Assembly (NCBI RefSeq): GCF_004193775.1
Contig: NC_041021.1
Location: 24,024,632-24,088,631, forward strand
From: Glycine soja
Lineage: Eukaryota; Streptophyta; Magnoliopsida; Fabales; Fabaceae
Direction: 5' to 3'
Length of the DNA: 64,000 nt
The notes below the pieces were generated by a model. The model was not told the DNA's origin, did not search any database, and saw only the letters and a list, made by a program, of their open reading frames with translations. Both the position numbers and the translations under genes were made by a program. Shown here piece by piece: positions 1 through 12,184 of the stretch. Numbering within the stretch: position 1 is the first letter of the stretch; each line of letters starts with the position of its first letter.

Positions 1-1580
1 AAAAGGGGGGTGTAATTCCTCACAGTGGGCATGAAGAGGATTCTTGTTTGTTGCATCCCGGCGAGCTACATGACATGGAAACATGTTTAGCAGTGAAGGA
101 ATTGTTGCAACGAATGATAGATCAAGGTCGACTGGAAGTCGGTGATGAGGGGAGGGAAAAGCAGCATATATGTATGCAGTCCGCAGATGAGAGAAGTTTT
201 GGAAGGCCTAAACCTTTGGTGATATATTTCACCAAGGACGCAGCTTCACAAAAGCCCCGATACCCCTCGGCAGCTAAACCTATTCCATTCCCATACCAAA
301 ACAGCCACGCAGTCTCGTGGAGGTATACACCTCCGAGTGAAAGGAAAGAAGAGACCACCGACATCAGCTTGTTGTCGACCAAGGTAACCAATATCACGGG
401 GTTGAGCGGTGTGACCCGCAGCAGTTGCGTGTTTGCACCCCCCGACCTGCCAACACAACCCACAAACGTTAAAGGGAAGGCGAAGATGGTGGAAGAACAA
501 AATAACAAAACGACCCCTACTCCGAACGAGGATATTCCAGTGAAAGGCCTTCCCGAGAAAAAGGATGGATGTGACAAGAAGGAAGTGTCCCTAGAGGAAG
601 CAAGCGAGTTTCTCCGCATTATTCAGCAGAGCGAGTTCAAGGTCATTGAACAACTCAACAAAACCCCGGCCAGAGTCTCTCTTTTGGAATTACTCATGAG
701 CTTTGAGCCTCATCGGGCTTTGCCAGTAAAGGTCTTGAACGAAGCTCATGTGGCCCAAGATATTTCTGTAGAGGGCTTTGGAGGACTCGTCAATAATATC
801 ACCGCCAACAACTATCTCGCCTTCGCCGAAGAAGAAATCCCTGTTGAGGGGAGAGGGCATAATAGGGCTTTGCATGTATCAGTCAAGTGGATGGACCACG
901 CCGTAGCCAAGGTGCTCATCGATAACGGTTCTAGTTTAAACGTAATGCCCAAAAACACTTTGGAGAAATTACCGTTTAATGCTTCCCATCTAAAGCCAAG
1001 TTCCATGGTAGTCCGTGCCTTCGACGGCACCCGCCGAGAGGTTAGGGGAGAGATCGACCTCCCTGTACAGATAGGCCCCCATACCTGTTAGGTTACCTTT
1101 CAAATAATGGACATTAACCCCGCTTACAGCTGCCTTTTGGGGCGCCCGTGGATCCACTCGGTGGCAGTTGCTCCCTCTACACTCCACCAAAAATTGAAAT
1201 TCGTAGTAGAGGGGCATTTGGTTATCGTATCGGGCGAGGAAGACATCTTGGTGAGTTGCCCGTCCTCTATGCCATATGTGGAAGCCGCAGAGGAGTCATT
1301 AGAAACAACCTTCCAGTCTTTTGAGGTGGTAAGCATTGCCCCTGTACATTCCTTCTCTGGGCAGCCTTGCTTGTCCGATACGGCAGTAATGGTTGCCCGA
1401 GTGATGTTGGGGAATGGTTACGAGCCCGGAATGGGTTTAGGCAAAGACAACGGTGGCAGAACCAGCCCGATAAGCACCAGAGGAAACCGTGGGAAGTTAG
1501 GGTTAGGCTATAAACCCACACAAGCGGACATAAGGAAAAGCATTGCAGGAAGGAAGAGCGGAGGTCAAGGCTCGCTATAA
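1..1580 (+). pseudogene. Tat gag C-terminus, aspartic protease and G-patch segment
   Basis: One frame is open from base 3 to a TAG at 1089-1091 and resumes in the same frame to 1580. A retropepsin-like domain lies around 860-1230. Its active-site motif reads LIDNGSSLNVMP, where D-N-G-S replaces the usual D-T/S-G, as commonly seen in Tat elements. The second half of the protease ([10 protein letters not shown]) follows the TAG. A G-patch-type glycine-rich segment lies at about 1405-1530 ([11 protein letters not shown], then GKLGLGYKP). G-patch domains are known next to retroviral-type proteases and bind RNA or helicases. The stop codon within the protease makes this a pseudogene. Confidence 0.8.
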
Positions 1581-1731
1581 ACCCATACAAAGCTCTTTCT
1601 TCATCTGTTTCTACGTCTCTACCCATTCTCATCCATTTGCATGTTTATTTCTTTACGTTTAAAACGCCAGATCCGACGATGAGTCCCTCGAAGGTACTAA
1701 TACCTAGGACCCGACCATCGATTTCGAGCAA

Positions 1732-3300
1732 GAAACGAATCAGACGGAGGATGAAGAGGACGAGGATGTGGGACTTCCCCCAGAGTTGGAGAAGATAGTC
1801 ACCCATGAGGACCAAGAGATGGGGCCACATCAAGAAGAGACAGAACTAGTGGACTTAGGAACCGGCAGTGGGAAAAAAGAAGTAAAGATAGGCACGGGTA
1901 TGACCACACCCATCCGTGAAGAATTGACAGCCCTGCTAAAAGACTACCAAGACATCTTTGCTTGGTCGTACCAAGATATGCCCGGTTTAAGTTCTGACAT
2001 TGTACAGCACTGATTACCTCTAAATCCTGAGTGTTCTCCGGTAAAACAAAAACTGAGGAGGATGAAGCCCGAGACATCCTTGAAAATAAAAGAAGAGGTA
2101 AAGAAACAATTTGACGCTAGTTTTTTGGCTGTCACTTGGTACCCAGAATGGGTTGCCGACATTGTACCAGTCCCTAAGAAGGATGGGAAGGTGTGAATGT
2201 GTGTGGATTATCGGGACTTGAATCGAGCCAGTCCCAAAGACAATTTTCCTTTGCCGCACATCGATATCCTCGTGGATAATCCGGCTAATTTCGCTTTGTT
2301 TTCCTTTATGGACGGGTTCTTGGTTACAATCAGATAAAAATGGTGCCAGAGGATATGGAAAAGACTACCTTCGTCACCCTATGGGGAACGTTCGGTTACA
2401 AGGTGATGTCCTTTGGACTCAAGAATGTCGGGGCAACTTATCAACGGGCTATGGTAGCTTTGTTCCACAATATGATGCACCAAGAAATCGAGGTCAATGT
2501 GGACGACATAATTGCCAAATCTAAGACCGAGGAGGAACACCTTGTCAACCTGCGGAAGTTGTTCGAAAGGCTTAGGAAGTATCAACTGAGGTTTAACCCC
2601 GCTAAGTGCACTTTCGGGGTCAAATCAGGGAAGTTGCTAGGTTTCATCGTAAGTTAGAAAGGGATAGAGGTGGACCCCGAAAAGGTGAAGGCCATCCTTG
2701 AGATGCCGGAACCCCGTACCGAGAGGCAAGTCTGAGGTTTCCTAGGACGTTTGAATTATATTGCCAGATTCATATCACAGCTCACTGCTATTTGTGAGCC
2801 GTTGTTCAAACTCTTACGCAAAAACCAAATCGTCCGCTAGAATGAGGATTGTCAAGAGGCGTTTGGAAGGATCAAAAAGTGTCTCATGAACCCTCCTGTG
2901 CTTATGCCGCCGATGCTCGGAAGGCCTCTCATCATGTATATGACGATTTTGGACGAGTCGATGGGATGTATGCTGGGGCAACATGACGAGTCCGGGAAGA
3001 GAGAGCGCGTTGTCTACTACTTGAGTAAGAAGTTCATGGCCTGTGAAATGAATTACTCCCTGCTCGAAAGAACATGTTGTGCTTTAGTCTGGGCGTCCCA
3101 CCGTCTAAGATAATACATGTTGAGCCATACCACCTGGTTGATATCCAAGATGGACCAGGTTAAGTACATCTTTGAAAAGCCTGCTCTCACAGGACGGATC
3201 GCCTGGTGGTAAGTCTTGCTATCCGAGTTTGATATAGTTTACGTCACCCAAAGGGCGATAAAAGGAAATGCCTTAGCAGATTATTTGGCTCAGTAGCCTC
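1732..3300 (+). pseudogene. Tat reverse transcriptase and RNase H, multiply disrupted
   Basis: The RT lead-in reads FAWSYQDMPGL at about 1960-1990, then PVPKKDGK and CVDYRDLN at 2170-2225. The frame shifts near 2330 and the RT core continues from 2340 (MSFGLKN). The catalytic box reads NVDDIIAKS instead of the usual YVDD near 2495-2520. The connection and RNase H region (2760-3300) keeps GFLGRLNYIARF and the ESKP-equivalent segment VVYYLSKKF. Stops interrupt it at 2012, 2194, 2655, 2734, 2838, 3112, 3208 and 3294. Most fit C-to-T or G-to-A changes at CGA, CAG, CAA or TGG codons. No active enzyme could be made. Confidence 0.82.
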
Positions 3301-3317
3301 TCAACGACTATCAGCCC

Positions 3318-3908
3318 ATGCATCCTGAATTCCCGAATGAGGACATCATGGCCTTGTTTGAGGAAAAACTAGACAAGGACCAGGACAAATGGACCATGTG
3401 GTTTGACAGAGCTTCAAATGTTCTAGGCCATGGCATTGGAGCAGTATTGGTCTCTCCAGACAATCAATGTATACCTTTCACAGCCAGGCTAGGGTTTGAC
3501 TGCACCAACAATATTGCTGAGTATGAAGCGTGTGCCCTGGTCGTCCAGGCGGCAATTGACTCTAATGTCAAACTTCTCAAAGTATACGGGGACTTAGCAC
3601 TGGTGATTCACCAGCTGAGAGGGGAATGGGAAACTAGAGATCCCAAGCTGATACCCTACAAAGCCAATATCAAGGAATTGGCTGATTCCTTTGATGAGAT
3701 CTCCTTCCATCACGTTCCCCGGGAAGAAAATCAAATGGCAGATGCGCTTGCTACTTTGGCATCCATGTTCCAGCTAACACCGCACAGGGACCTACCATAC
3801 ATTGAGTTCTGGTGTCGTGGAAAACCCGCGCATTGTTGTCAGGTGGAAGAGGAATGGGACGGTAAGCCTTGGTATTTCGATATCAAGCGATTCGTTGAAA
3901 GCAAATAA
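3318..3908 (+). pseudogene. Second (archaeal-type) RNase H domain of Tat pol
   Basis: This open stretch has the D-E-D-D layout of the extra RNase H found in plant Tat elements. The first aspartate is in WFDRASN, the glutamate in NIAEYEAC, the third acid in VYGDLALV and the last aspartate in NQMADALA. The family usually reads FDGAS and GDSALV, so the first and third motifs have each lost their usual Gly or Ser neighbour. This domain, additional to the RNase H fused to RT, assigns the element to the Tat lineage. It stays in the frame of the preceding RT/RNase H segment across several stop codons and ends at a TAA at 3906. Confidence 0.85.
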
Positions 3909-3944
3909 TACCCACCAGGGGCTTCCAACAATGATAAAAGGACA

Positions 3945-5117
3945 TTGAGGAGATTGGCGGCTGGTTTCTTCATGAGCGGAAGCATACTATATAAAAGAAA
4001 TCATGACATGACTCTCCTGCGATGCGTGGATGCCAAAGAGGCGAACCACATGATCGAGGAAGTCCACGAGGGTTCGTTTGGAATGCACGCCAATGGGCAT
4101 GCTGTGGCCAGGAAGATCCTGAGAGCAGGTGATTACTGGCTCACCATGGAAAGTGATTGATGTATCCATGTAAGGAAATGCCATAAATGTCAAGCCTTCG
4201 CGGAGAATGTCAATGCTCCGCCACATCCCCTGACTGTCATGTCTGCCCCTTGGCCTTTTCCCATGTGGGGGATAGATGTCATAGGGGCCATCGAACCCAA
4301 GGCTTCGAACGATCATTACTTCATTCTCGTGGCAATATATTATTTCACCAAATGGGTCGAAGCGGCTTCCTGCACCAATGTCACGAGGAGTGTAGTGGTC
4401 AGATTCATAAAGAGGGAGTTGATTTGTCGATACTGGCTCCCTAGGATGATCATTACTGACAAATGAACCAATCTGAATAACAAGATGATGCAGGAAATGT
4501 GTGAGGGTTTCAAAATCCAGCATCACAATTCCACGCCCTACCGACCAAAGATGAACGGAGCCGTGGAAGCAGCCAATAAGGATATTAAGAAAATTATTCA
4601 GAAGATGACAGTATCATAAAAAGATTGGCATGAGATGTTGCCTTTTGCCCTGCATGGATACCGAACTTCGGTACGAACTTCTACTGGGGCAACACGATAT
4701 TCCTTGGTTTATAGGATGGAAGCGGTACTCCTATTTGAAGTAGAGATCCCTTCCCAGAGGATACTAGCAGAATCAGGCTTAGAAGAGTCGAAGTGGGCTC
4801 AAACACGCTATGACCAACTCAATCTTATTGAAGGTAAGCGCTTGACGGCCATGAGCCATGGGCGCCTGTATCAACAAAGAATGAAGAATGTGTTCAATAA
4901 GAAGGTGCGCTTGCGCAAGTTCCATGAGGGGGACCTTGTGCTGAAAAAGATGTCCCACGCTATTAAAGATAATCGAGGGAAGTAGGCCCCGAATTATGAA
5001 GGACCTTTCATTGTGAAAAGGGATTTTTCTGAAGGGGGCCTGGTGCTTACCAACATGGATGGCGGGGAGCTACCTTTACCCGTGAACTCTGATGTTGTCA
5101 AGCGATACTATGCTTAG
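3945..5117 (+). pseudogene. Tat integrase, disrupted
   Basis: An H-H-C-C zinc-binding region (EVHEGSFGMH, then CHKCQAFAE) spans about 4055-4205, with a TGA at 4158 inside it. The catalytic core begins at WGIDVIGAI (first Asp). The second Asp is in RMIITDK just before a TGA at 4464. The Glu is in MNGAVEAANKD near 4555. A further TAA near 4617 and a TAG near 4983 interrupt the C-terminal part, which keeps the FHEGDLVLKK and YEGPFIV motifs typical of gypsy integrase C-termini. The frame ends at TAG 5115-5117. It lies directly downstream of the second RNase H, the normal gypsy order. Confidence 0.85.
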
Positions 5118-6946
5118 AATATGGGGCAATTAAGGATATCGCTGCATGTTCTTTTATTTTTATGTGTTCTTCTTGGTTTCCCCCAGGGATTCCTGTCTGC
5201 TGTATATTTCTCGTCACAGTCCTTTAAAAGAAGAGAATAAGTTTGAGACTTCAGTCCTCACTTTGTGTGCTTTAAACCATGTGCGGTTGTGATAACCTGA
5301 GCCTTTTCGCTCAGTCCATGGGATGCCCCAAGCGCTTAATTAAAACTGAACCTGACCGGCTTTCACTAAAAAGATTGTTGTATTTGAAAACACTCGTGCA
5401 TACGCATATGCATGCATATTTTGTGATAACAGGGGCAGAATCATCTTAGGCAGTGGTCAGATGCCGGGATGAAGCTGAAGGCAGAAATCAATCAAGGTAA
5501 AACGGTAACGCGGCCACAGTTTGTCGCGCAATGTCGTTTCCTATTTTTAGGTACTTAGGGACGGACGCATGTAAAGGCTAGGGTCACGACCGATAGATTG
5601 TCGTCCCTTGCCCAGCCCTGGACAAACGGGAAGCGCCGCTGCAAGGCAACCTAGTATCCTTTAAATTCCCAGTAATTATTACTTTTGTGCCTTTAAAGTA
5701 AATATTGGATGCCTGATCTACCCTGAGGGGGTTTGAGTAAGCAAATGCCGACCCGTAAAGAGCCATACTTATATCTTCCCTAAAAAAATAAGTACAGGTT
5801 AGCTCGCCTGGGCGAGCAACCCCTGCACGAGATGGGTTAAAAGAGGGGGAGGAGAACGTTTTCTTCACCCAAAACTTCCCCCCCCCCCCACTTTCAAAAA
5901 ACACAAAGCAACGGGACTTGCTGTTTTTGCTCCCCCAAGCCACCTTTGGTTGCATTTTGCTTTCATCTTTAATACTCCTACTCACTCCAACAAGTAACTA
6001 TCTCATTCTTGAGCTTTCTAGCTTTCCATTGATGTATCTTGGTCTCCTTTTGGTGCTCTAAATTGTGTGAATGTGCCCAAATCTGTGGGGCAATTTTGGC
6101 TTTGTTTCAAATTGATTGGTTTGAGTTAGGGGGTTGTAAGGGATGGCCCTAGGCCTATGGTGCATTCTGGAGCAATGGGGCATGCCATATTGCCCCCATT
6201 CCCTTGATTTTCATGCTTAAACATGCGCCCACCAAGTGTTCGGTGAAATGCCTCAATGGCATTTGCGCATGTTTTTGTGAAACTTAGCTTGTGAAACAAA
6301 TTGTGCACATAGGACTGCCATTGTGAGTGTGTGGGCAGTTTTGTAGAAGCTAGACTAAAGTGCCGGAAGCATGGCTTACGCCTAGGAATCTAAGTTTTTG
6401 GTTTTTAATGTAAAAGATGCATGAGTATTAGAACATGTTTGAGAGGTTTTTTAACTAGAATTTGAATTTGCTGCCTCATGAGGAATACCTTGCACCTAGG
6501 TAGCATGAAAAATGCATGAAAAAATGCCTTGCAAAGTGTGTGAATATATAGCAAAAAATGCCTTTCCAAAATTTGTATATGTTGGATAGGTAGCAAAAAT
6601 GCCTTTCAAAAATTTGAATATGTTGGATAGGTAGCAAAAAAAAATGCCTTTCAAAATATGCATATTTGTGAGTAGGTAGCATAAGGAGCCTTTAAAAAAT
6701 GTACATATATGTGGGATGTAGCATGAAAATGCTTGTCGAAAACATACATGGATGTGTGTCATAAACTGCCTTTCACCAAAAAAAATTTGTGTGTGTAAAT
6801 TCATGTATATAGATATGTCATAAAATAGTACATGCCCCAATGTGATTGTTTTGTAAAGTGCATGTTGACACTCGCACCATATAAGTGTTGTTTGGTTTTT
6901 GTTCATAATGATTGGTATTTCCTTGTAAATTAACTTTCCAAAATGT
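5118..6946 (+). other. Spacer between integrase and third ORF
   Basis: No convincing reading frame is present. It contains a short palindrome AGCTCGCCTGGGCGAGC near 5807-5824, also found in this element's 3' LTR near 15184, a C-run at 5879-5889, and degenerate tandem repeats at 6510-6830. It ends at a splice acceptor just before the third ORF. It may be an intron or leader of a spliced mRNA for that ORF (inference). Confidence 0.6.
6510..6830 (+). repeat. Degenerate ~50-bp tandem repeats
   Basis: Units share GCCTTTCAAAAATTTG followed by ATGTTGGATAGGTAGCA. Four to six increasingly diverged copies run toward 6830. The array sits in the spacer upstream of the third ORF. Confidence 0.7.
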
Positions 6947-6958
6947 TTGTCCTCGCAG
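6945..6958 (+). promoter_or_regulatory. Candidate 3' splice site before third ORF
   Basis: A pyrimidine-rich stretch ends in TTTGTCCTCGCAG at 6958, four bases before the ATG at 6962. This fits expression of the downstream ORF from a spliced subgenomic transcript. The donor was not identified. Confidence 0.5.
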
Positions 6959-8729
6959 GAAATGGCTCTGAAGAAGCTTTCCACGAAGAGATCAAGGAGG
7001 GACGCCGTGGATGAAGGGACCAGTGTCGCTCCCGAGTTTGATAGCCACCATTTCAGGAGCGCCGAGCACCAGCAGCGCTTCGAGGCCATCAAAGGATTGT
7101 CGTTCCACAGAGAGAGACACGTCCAGCTCAGGGACGATGAGTACACAGATTTTCAGGAGGAGATAGCTCACCAACATTGGACGTCGCTGGTCACTCCCAT
7201 GGCTAAGTTTGACCTTGATATAGTCCTGGAGTTTTATGCTAATGCTTGGCCCACAGAAGAGGGGGTGTGAGACATGCGGTCATTGGTGAGGGGTCAGTGG
7301 ATTCCCTTTGACGCATATGCCCTCAGCCAGTTCCTGGGTGACCCGTTAGTGTTGGAGGAAGGCCAAGAGTGCGAGTTTAGTCAGAGGAGGAATATGGTCG
7401 ATGGGTTCGACGAAGAGGCCATTGCCCAGCTACCATGCATACCGGGTCAAGATTTCGCTCGGACCGCTGCAGGGAGGCGGGTGCAGATCATGCGCACCAG
7501 CATGACCACGTTGACCCAGATGTGGATGACATTGCTACTCAGCAATGTCTTGCCTAGTGATCATAACTCCGACCTTCCTCTGTCGAAGTGTTAGCTGGTG
7601 TATGCCATCCTGACACAGATGAGCGTCCATGTGGCTCAGTTGATTGCTGACGCCATCTATTTATTTGCAGGTATGTCACCTACCAAGCACCCTCTAGACC
7701 CGGATAAGTCTAACAGGGCCCTGGGGTTTCCGGCATTGATCACGGGCCTCTGCCAGTCGTTCGGAGTTCCCGTCACTCCTAGTAAGGTGATCCGACCGCT
7801 GATCACTCGGGCCTTCATTAAGAAGTATTGCATGTAACGACCCGCCTCGTCGCTACGGTATCCACACTCTAATATTCGATAATTTCAATTTTTATAAAAA
7901 GAACTCCCTTAATTTTTTATTATGAAAATTGAAGTGATTTTGTCACAACATAAATTCATCCAACAACACGCTATTACTTAAGTGAATATGCATAATTACA
8001 TAGAAACAATAATTCAGTACATGTCATACACATAACGAAAATTAAACATGTTCATATATATATAATTAAAATTCCAGTTTTTCATCTTTAACTCAACAAA
8101 ATAAAACTTAAAAGCCAACTACGGAGGAGTTGATTACAAAACACAACTCTCTCCCAAAATAACGCCAACGTCATCACGTCGGCTCGGTGGCTCCTCACCA
8201 GAATCTTACTCCCCACACCCTGCCACTGTCATTCTGCTCCCACGAACAAGGTTCGTGATCATCACAGGTATCAACCACACGATACAAAATTGCAAGGGTG
8301 AGTTTATTATAAAAGAACCAATACCAATTCCAAATAACCACAATTAGCAAGGAACATAGGCAAACATGATAAGCATACACAACAATCATTATTCAACACT
8401 CATATCCAACCAATATCCATCATTCACATCCAACAATTACTCATCATCCATCCATGGACCCAATCAAGACTGCACAGAATGATGCATGCACCTAACTCAA
8501 CACTCAGATGCAATGTGGTACGTACCAACAACAACCAAATCTCAGGAAATAGCCTAAGTGTGTCCACACGACACTCTCACTTAGGGAACTGTGCTGAGTT
8601 TGTCGAGACCACCCGGTTGTGCACGTAACAGCCCCCCTCCGATAGGTGATCAGCCTGGGAGCCCAAAGGTGTTCCCTACCAGGTGACAGCCCCCTAGTAC
8701 AAAGTATACTTGGCCACAGTTACTCTATT

Positions 8730-9075
8730 TCCTGTGTCGTATGAGCTATGATCACAGCCAAAAGTAAGTGCCAAAGACCATGGACCAATTAAAGCACCTA
8801 AGCATCCCCTCAGGAATGCTTAGATTCTCTAACCACGCTAGTTACCCACGTCTGGGCCATCCGACAAGGTCAGTGCACTCTACCCCCCCATGACATACAC
8901 TTCATACGACGTATGATCGTGGCCAAAAGCTAGTGCCAAAGACCCTGGAAGGTCAGTGCCCAGTGCCCCCCACGATCATACACAACATCCAACGTATGAA
9001 CGTGGCCAAAAGCTAGTGAAAGACCCTGAAAGGTCAGTGCACAGTGTCCCCCACGAACATACACAACATGCACAT
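8730..9075 (+). repeat. ~85-170 bp tandem repeats inside solo LTR
   Basis: Three spaced copies share GTATGA-N-CGTGGCCAAAAG and AGTGCCAAAGACC, followed by AAGGTCAGTGC and CCCCCACGA. They start near 8738, 8909 and 8994. Confidence 0.65.
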
Positions 9076-9908
9076 GCCAATGCATTTCCAACATCAATCA
9101 ACAAATCGTATTTCCATGTCATTCACAACATAAATATCATCTCATCACAATGACGTTATGAACAACAACAACAACCTCATTTCATATTCACATATTCATC
9201 AATAATAACAATTCATGTTGACATGGTCTTTATTAACAACATCATCTTAAATCAATATCATCATAATTATCATTATCATCACATATCAATCAAAATCCTC
9301 AATAGGAACATCAACAACAATTCAAACAAACACAACAACATCATTTCCACATGCACGGTCTTCAAACGACACACTTCAAACAACCAAAACAATATCATTC
9401 ATCACAATACATATATATATCGCATCCCATTAGTTAAAACGTAATTTTCTTTGAAGAAAAATTAGCATGCAACAGGGACAGGCAGATATCCTCATAGCTA
9501 AGTTCCCTAACCTTAACTATGGTGTTAAAACGGTAAATTTTATAATAAACTCCCCTCACCTATCGTGAGCTACCCCGTGGATTCCTCATCGCGTCACTTG
9601 AAGATTCCTTTTCGTCCTTGCTCGTCGATTCCACACAAGCCTCTACTATGCCAAAACGAAGGAGACTTAGTATGGATTTCAAAACACAAAGCTAGTAACA
9701 GTGCTCTGGGTCAAACACCTACATCACTACATGAAAGAGCTGAGAGCATTTCGGGTTTTACAAAGGAACATCATTTGGAAATTCCAACCATGCCAATGTG
9801 TCCGGGGTTCAATGTAGGTTACGAAAATAACATTCATTTCATGAAAGGATAACGTTTACAAAGTCTCTTTCTCTAAGGTTTTTCAAAGGAAGCATAAGAC
9901 ATGCAATG

Positions 9909-10894
9909 TGTTGGGCCTTGTGGCCTCAATAATCTTAAGAGGGATAGGCTTAGAATGCAGAAGAAGCAACAACAATCAATTTAACAATGTTCTTTAAACA
10001 TGCAAGACACAGTTGATTGCAACAAAATAAATAAGATAAGGGAAGAGAGAATGCAAACATAATTTTATACTGGTTCGGCCACTTCCCGTGCCTACGTCCA
10101 GTACTCAAGCAACCCACTTGAGATATCCACTATCTTTGTAAAATCCTTTACAAAGTCTGAACCACACAGGGACAACCCATCCCTTGTGTTCATATGCTTT
10201 ACAAAAATAGACTCACAGTCTCTTAGCCAATTTCATTGAATAAGAAGAATGAAAGAAGAATTCTATCTTCAAGAGAAGAATATTACAATGAAGATCATGT
10301 AAGAATCCTTATAGATTTTGCAAGTGTTTGGTCAAGGATTTCTTTTGAGAGAGCATTTGACAATGAAGTTCTTTTGGAATCTCTCTCATTGTCTTTTGAG
10401 AGGATAAGACATTTTTGCCAAGCAAAACTCTCTGCATAAAATTCGTGCCCAAGTCACCTATTTATAGGCCTTTGATGGCCATTCACAAATCTAATGAAAA
10501 GATGTGACTGTTGGCGATATTCCTTGAAAATCCTCTTTGGTAATCGATTACAGAATTAGTGTAATCGATTACACAGTTGTTTTTCTTGAACAGTTGTGAC
10601 CATTCATTTAAAAATTTGAATTCCCAATGTTCAGAGTCTCTGGTAATCGATTACATATGATGTGTAATCGATTACACACTTTTAACCATTGCTAATCGAT
10701 TACATGTATTGGTAATCGATTACATGTGCCTTGAATGACTTGAAACCTTTCATTGTGAGGCAAGGCTTGATCTTGAAGAAATCTTGAATCAAGGCTTTGT
10801 TTGTTGAAACAATATTGTATTAATCTTGAAGCAAAATGAGCCTTGTTTGATTCTTCTTTTGACATCATCAAAATCATGTATACATACATTCACA
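9909..10894 (-). mobile_element. Solo SIRE-like copia LTR nested in the gypsy LTR
   Basis: The termini are TGTTGGGCCTTG and CATACATTCACA, with 5-bp target duplication CAATG (9904-9908 and 10895-10899), giving 986 bp. On minus it begins TGTGAATGTATG. It is clearly the same family as 54096-55115. A minus-strand TATA motif lies at about 10457-10467 (CCTATAAATAGG read on minus). It carries six TAATCGATTA palindromes between 10540 and 10730. Confidence 0.92.
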
Positions 10895-11261
10895 CAATGG
10901 TGGTTCCAAAGTCAGAAAAGATGCAAAGACAAGATGAAACTAACAAGAAACAAGCATAGAACCATGGTTACCTTGAAAGAAAACGAAAGGTCAGATTAGG
11001 GTTTTCGTTCTCTACCGGAACCGCAAGCCAAGTTGGAAGATTCCGCTTCGGTTGAAGGGTTCCTCTCGGTGTGGGTTTTCAATGGAGAACAATGATGGTT
11101 TGTGGTGGCTAATGGTGGATGTGGGTGATGGAGAAAGTTCTTGGAACTTTAGAAATGGATTTGGAAGAAAGAAAGAAGAAGAAATGACGTTTTTCCTAAG
11201 CTACACGAAAGCAAAGGCTGAAATGCTTAAATAAAAGATGCTCTAGGGAACGGAACCTTCT

Positions 11262-11690
11262 AGCACACTCCATACATCTTCACAAAGATCCCAACGGTCA
11301 GATCATGTACAATTGTCTTTTTAAGTTAAAAACCAAATTTCGGGAAGATCCAACGGTTAACTAAGGCTGGGCAGCATTTTTACCGAGGCAGCTTCATGTA
11401 GTTTTCTCTAGAAGCTTCATTAAGAGGCTTCCTCTAGAAGCTTCATTAAGAGGCTTCTAGCACACTCCAGATATCTTCTCAAAGATCCCAACGGTCAGAT
11501 CAGGGACAAGTGTCTTTTGAAGTTTAAGACCAAATTTCGAGAAGATCCAACGGTTAATGAAGGCTGGGCAGCGTTTTTACCGAGGCAGCTGCATATAGCT
11601 TTCTCTAGAAGCTTCATTAGGAGGCTTCCTACCGAAGCTTCCTCGTGGCTTCTATGAGAAGCTTTCTCAACAGGCTTCTTTGAGAAGCTA
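11262..11690 (+). repeat. ~200-bp tandem duplication rich in GAAGCTTC
   Basis: Two copies (about 11265-11465 and 11466-11690) share CCCAACGGTCAGATCA, AAGATCCAACGGTTAA and GCTGGGCAGC. Each is followed by CTCTAGAAGCTTCATTA motifs. Confidence 0.8.
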
Positions 11691-12184
11691 GATCCTTATC
11701 TATCCACACCCCTCTATTAACTAAATTAACTAAATTAACGCAACAAGTAATCAAACATAATTACTAATAATATATAGATATATATATCAGGGTGTTACAT
11801 TGCACGCCTAGGCAGGCGCAGGGTGATGCACCGCATGCTGCAGACGCACCACCACCACCTCATCAGGATGATCCCGCTGCGTCATTAGGCATGGAGCGGT
11901 ATCTACAACACTTGGTTCGCCAGCAGGCGGCCAACCACCGGGGGCAGGTGCAGATACATGAGTGTCTCTACCAGCTCAGCCTCAGTCAGTAGGGCCAGGG
12001 TTTCGCTCCTTTTGCGTGCCCTACTCCATATCAATTTAGGGCCGAGGTCGCATGGCCTAGAGATTGGCCCGAGGCCCAGGCAGGGGTGGTGCCTGCAGGA
12101 GCTCCCGGTGATGCAGAGGAGGCCTGCATGGATGAGGAGATGACGGACTTGCTCGGTTTCTTGGGAGGAAGTGGAGCCATGTGA

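Larger units (their letters stand above)
7833..11799 (-). mobile_element. Solo gypsy-type LTR inserted in Tat third ORF
   Basis: The termini are TGTAACGACC at the left and GGGTGTTACA at the right. The flanking 5-bp target duplication is TTGCA (7828-7832 and 11800-11804). Read on minus it starts TGTAACACCC, a common start for plant gypsy LTRs. No pol sequence is present, so it is a solo LTR or a non-coding insertion, 3967 bp long including a nested ~1 kb LTR. Removing it leaves the host reading frame continuous across the target site. The minus orientation is inferred from the terminus. Confidence 0.85.
6962..12184 (+). pseudogene. Third ORF of Tat element (plant transposon-protein family), split by a solo LTR
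   Basis: The frame starts at ATG 6962, after a splice acceptor, with a basic N-terminus (ALKKLSTKRSRRD). It runs through TGA 7268 and TAG 7592, both explicable as CGA and CAG changes. A 3967-bp LTR insertion at 7832/7833 interrupts it. It resumes at 11800 in the same frame, passes TAG near 11991 and ends at TGA 12182-12184. Recognisable stretches are VLEFYANAWP, LLLSNVLPSDH, and ALGFPALITGLC followed by GVPV. The C-terminus is helical, then acidic (DEEMTDLLGFLGG). From memory it resembles the family called putative plant transposon protein (Transposase_32). Function is unknown; no signal peptide or membrane segment is seen. It looks homologous to the third ORF of the copia element at 53810-55974. 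Confidence 0.75.

Noticed and set aside
122..619. 165-codon minus-strand ORF at the window start
   Set aside because: Shadow of the gag frame on the opposite strand.
9223..9444. Asn/His-rich 73-codon ORF
   Set aside because: Low-complexity AAC/CAT repeat within a solo LTR; no conserved features.
11052..11234. 60-codon ORF in the solo LTR
   Set aside because: No motif, no second copy, and it lies in LTR sequence whose sense strand appears to be the opposite one.
7833..11799. Full-length LTR retrotransposon
   Set aside because: No primer site, pol or second LTR inside. A single LTR with target duplication fits better.
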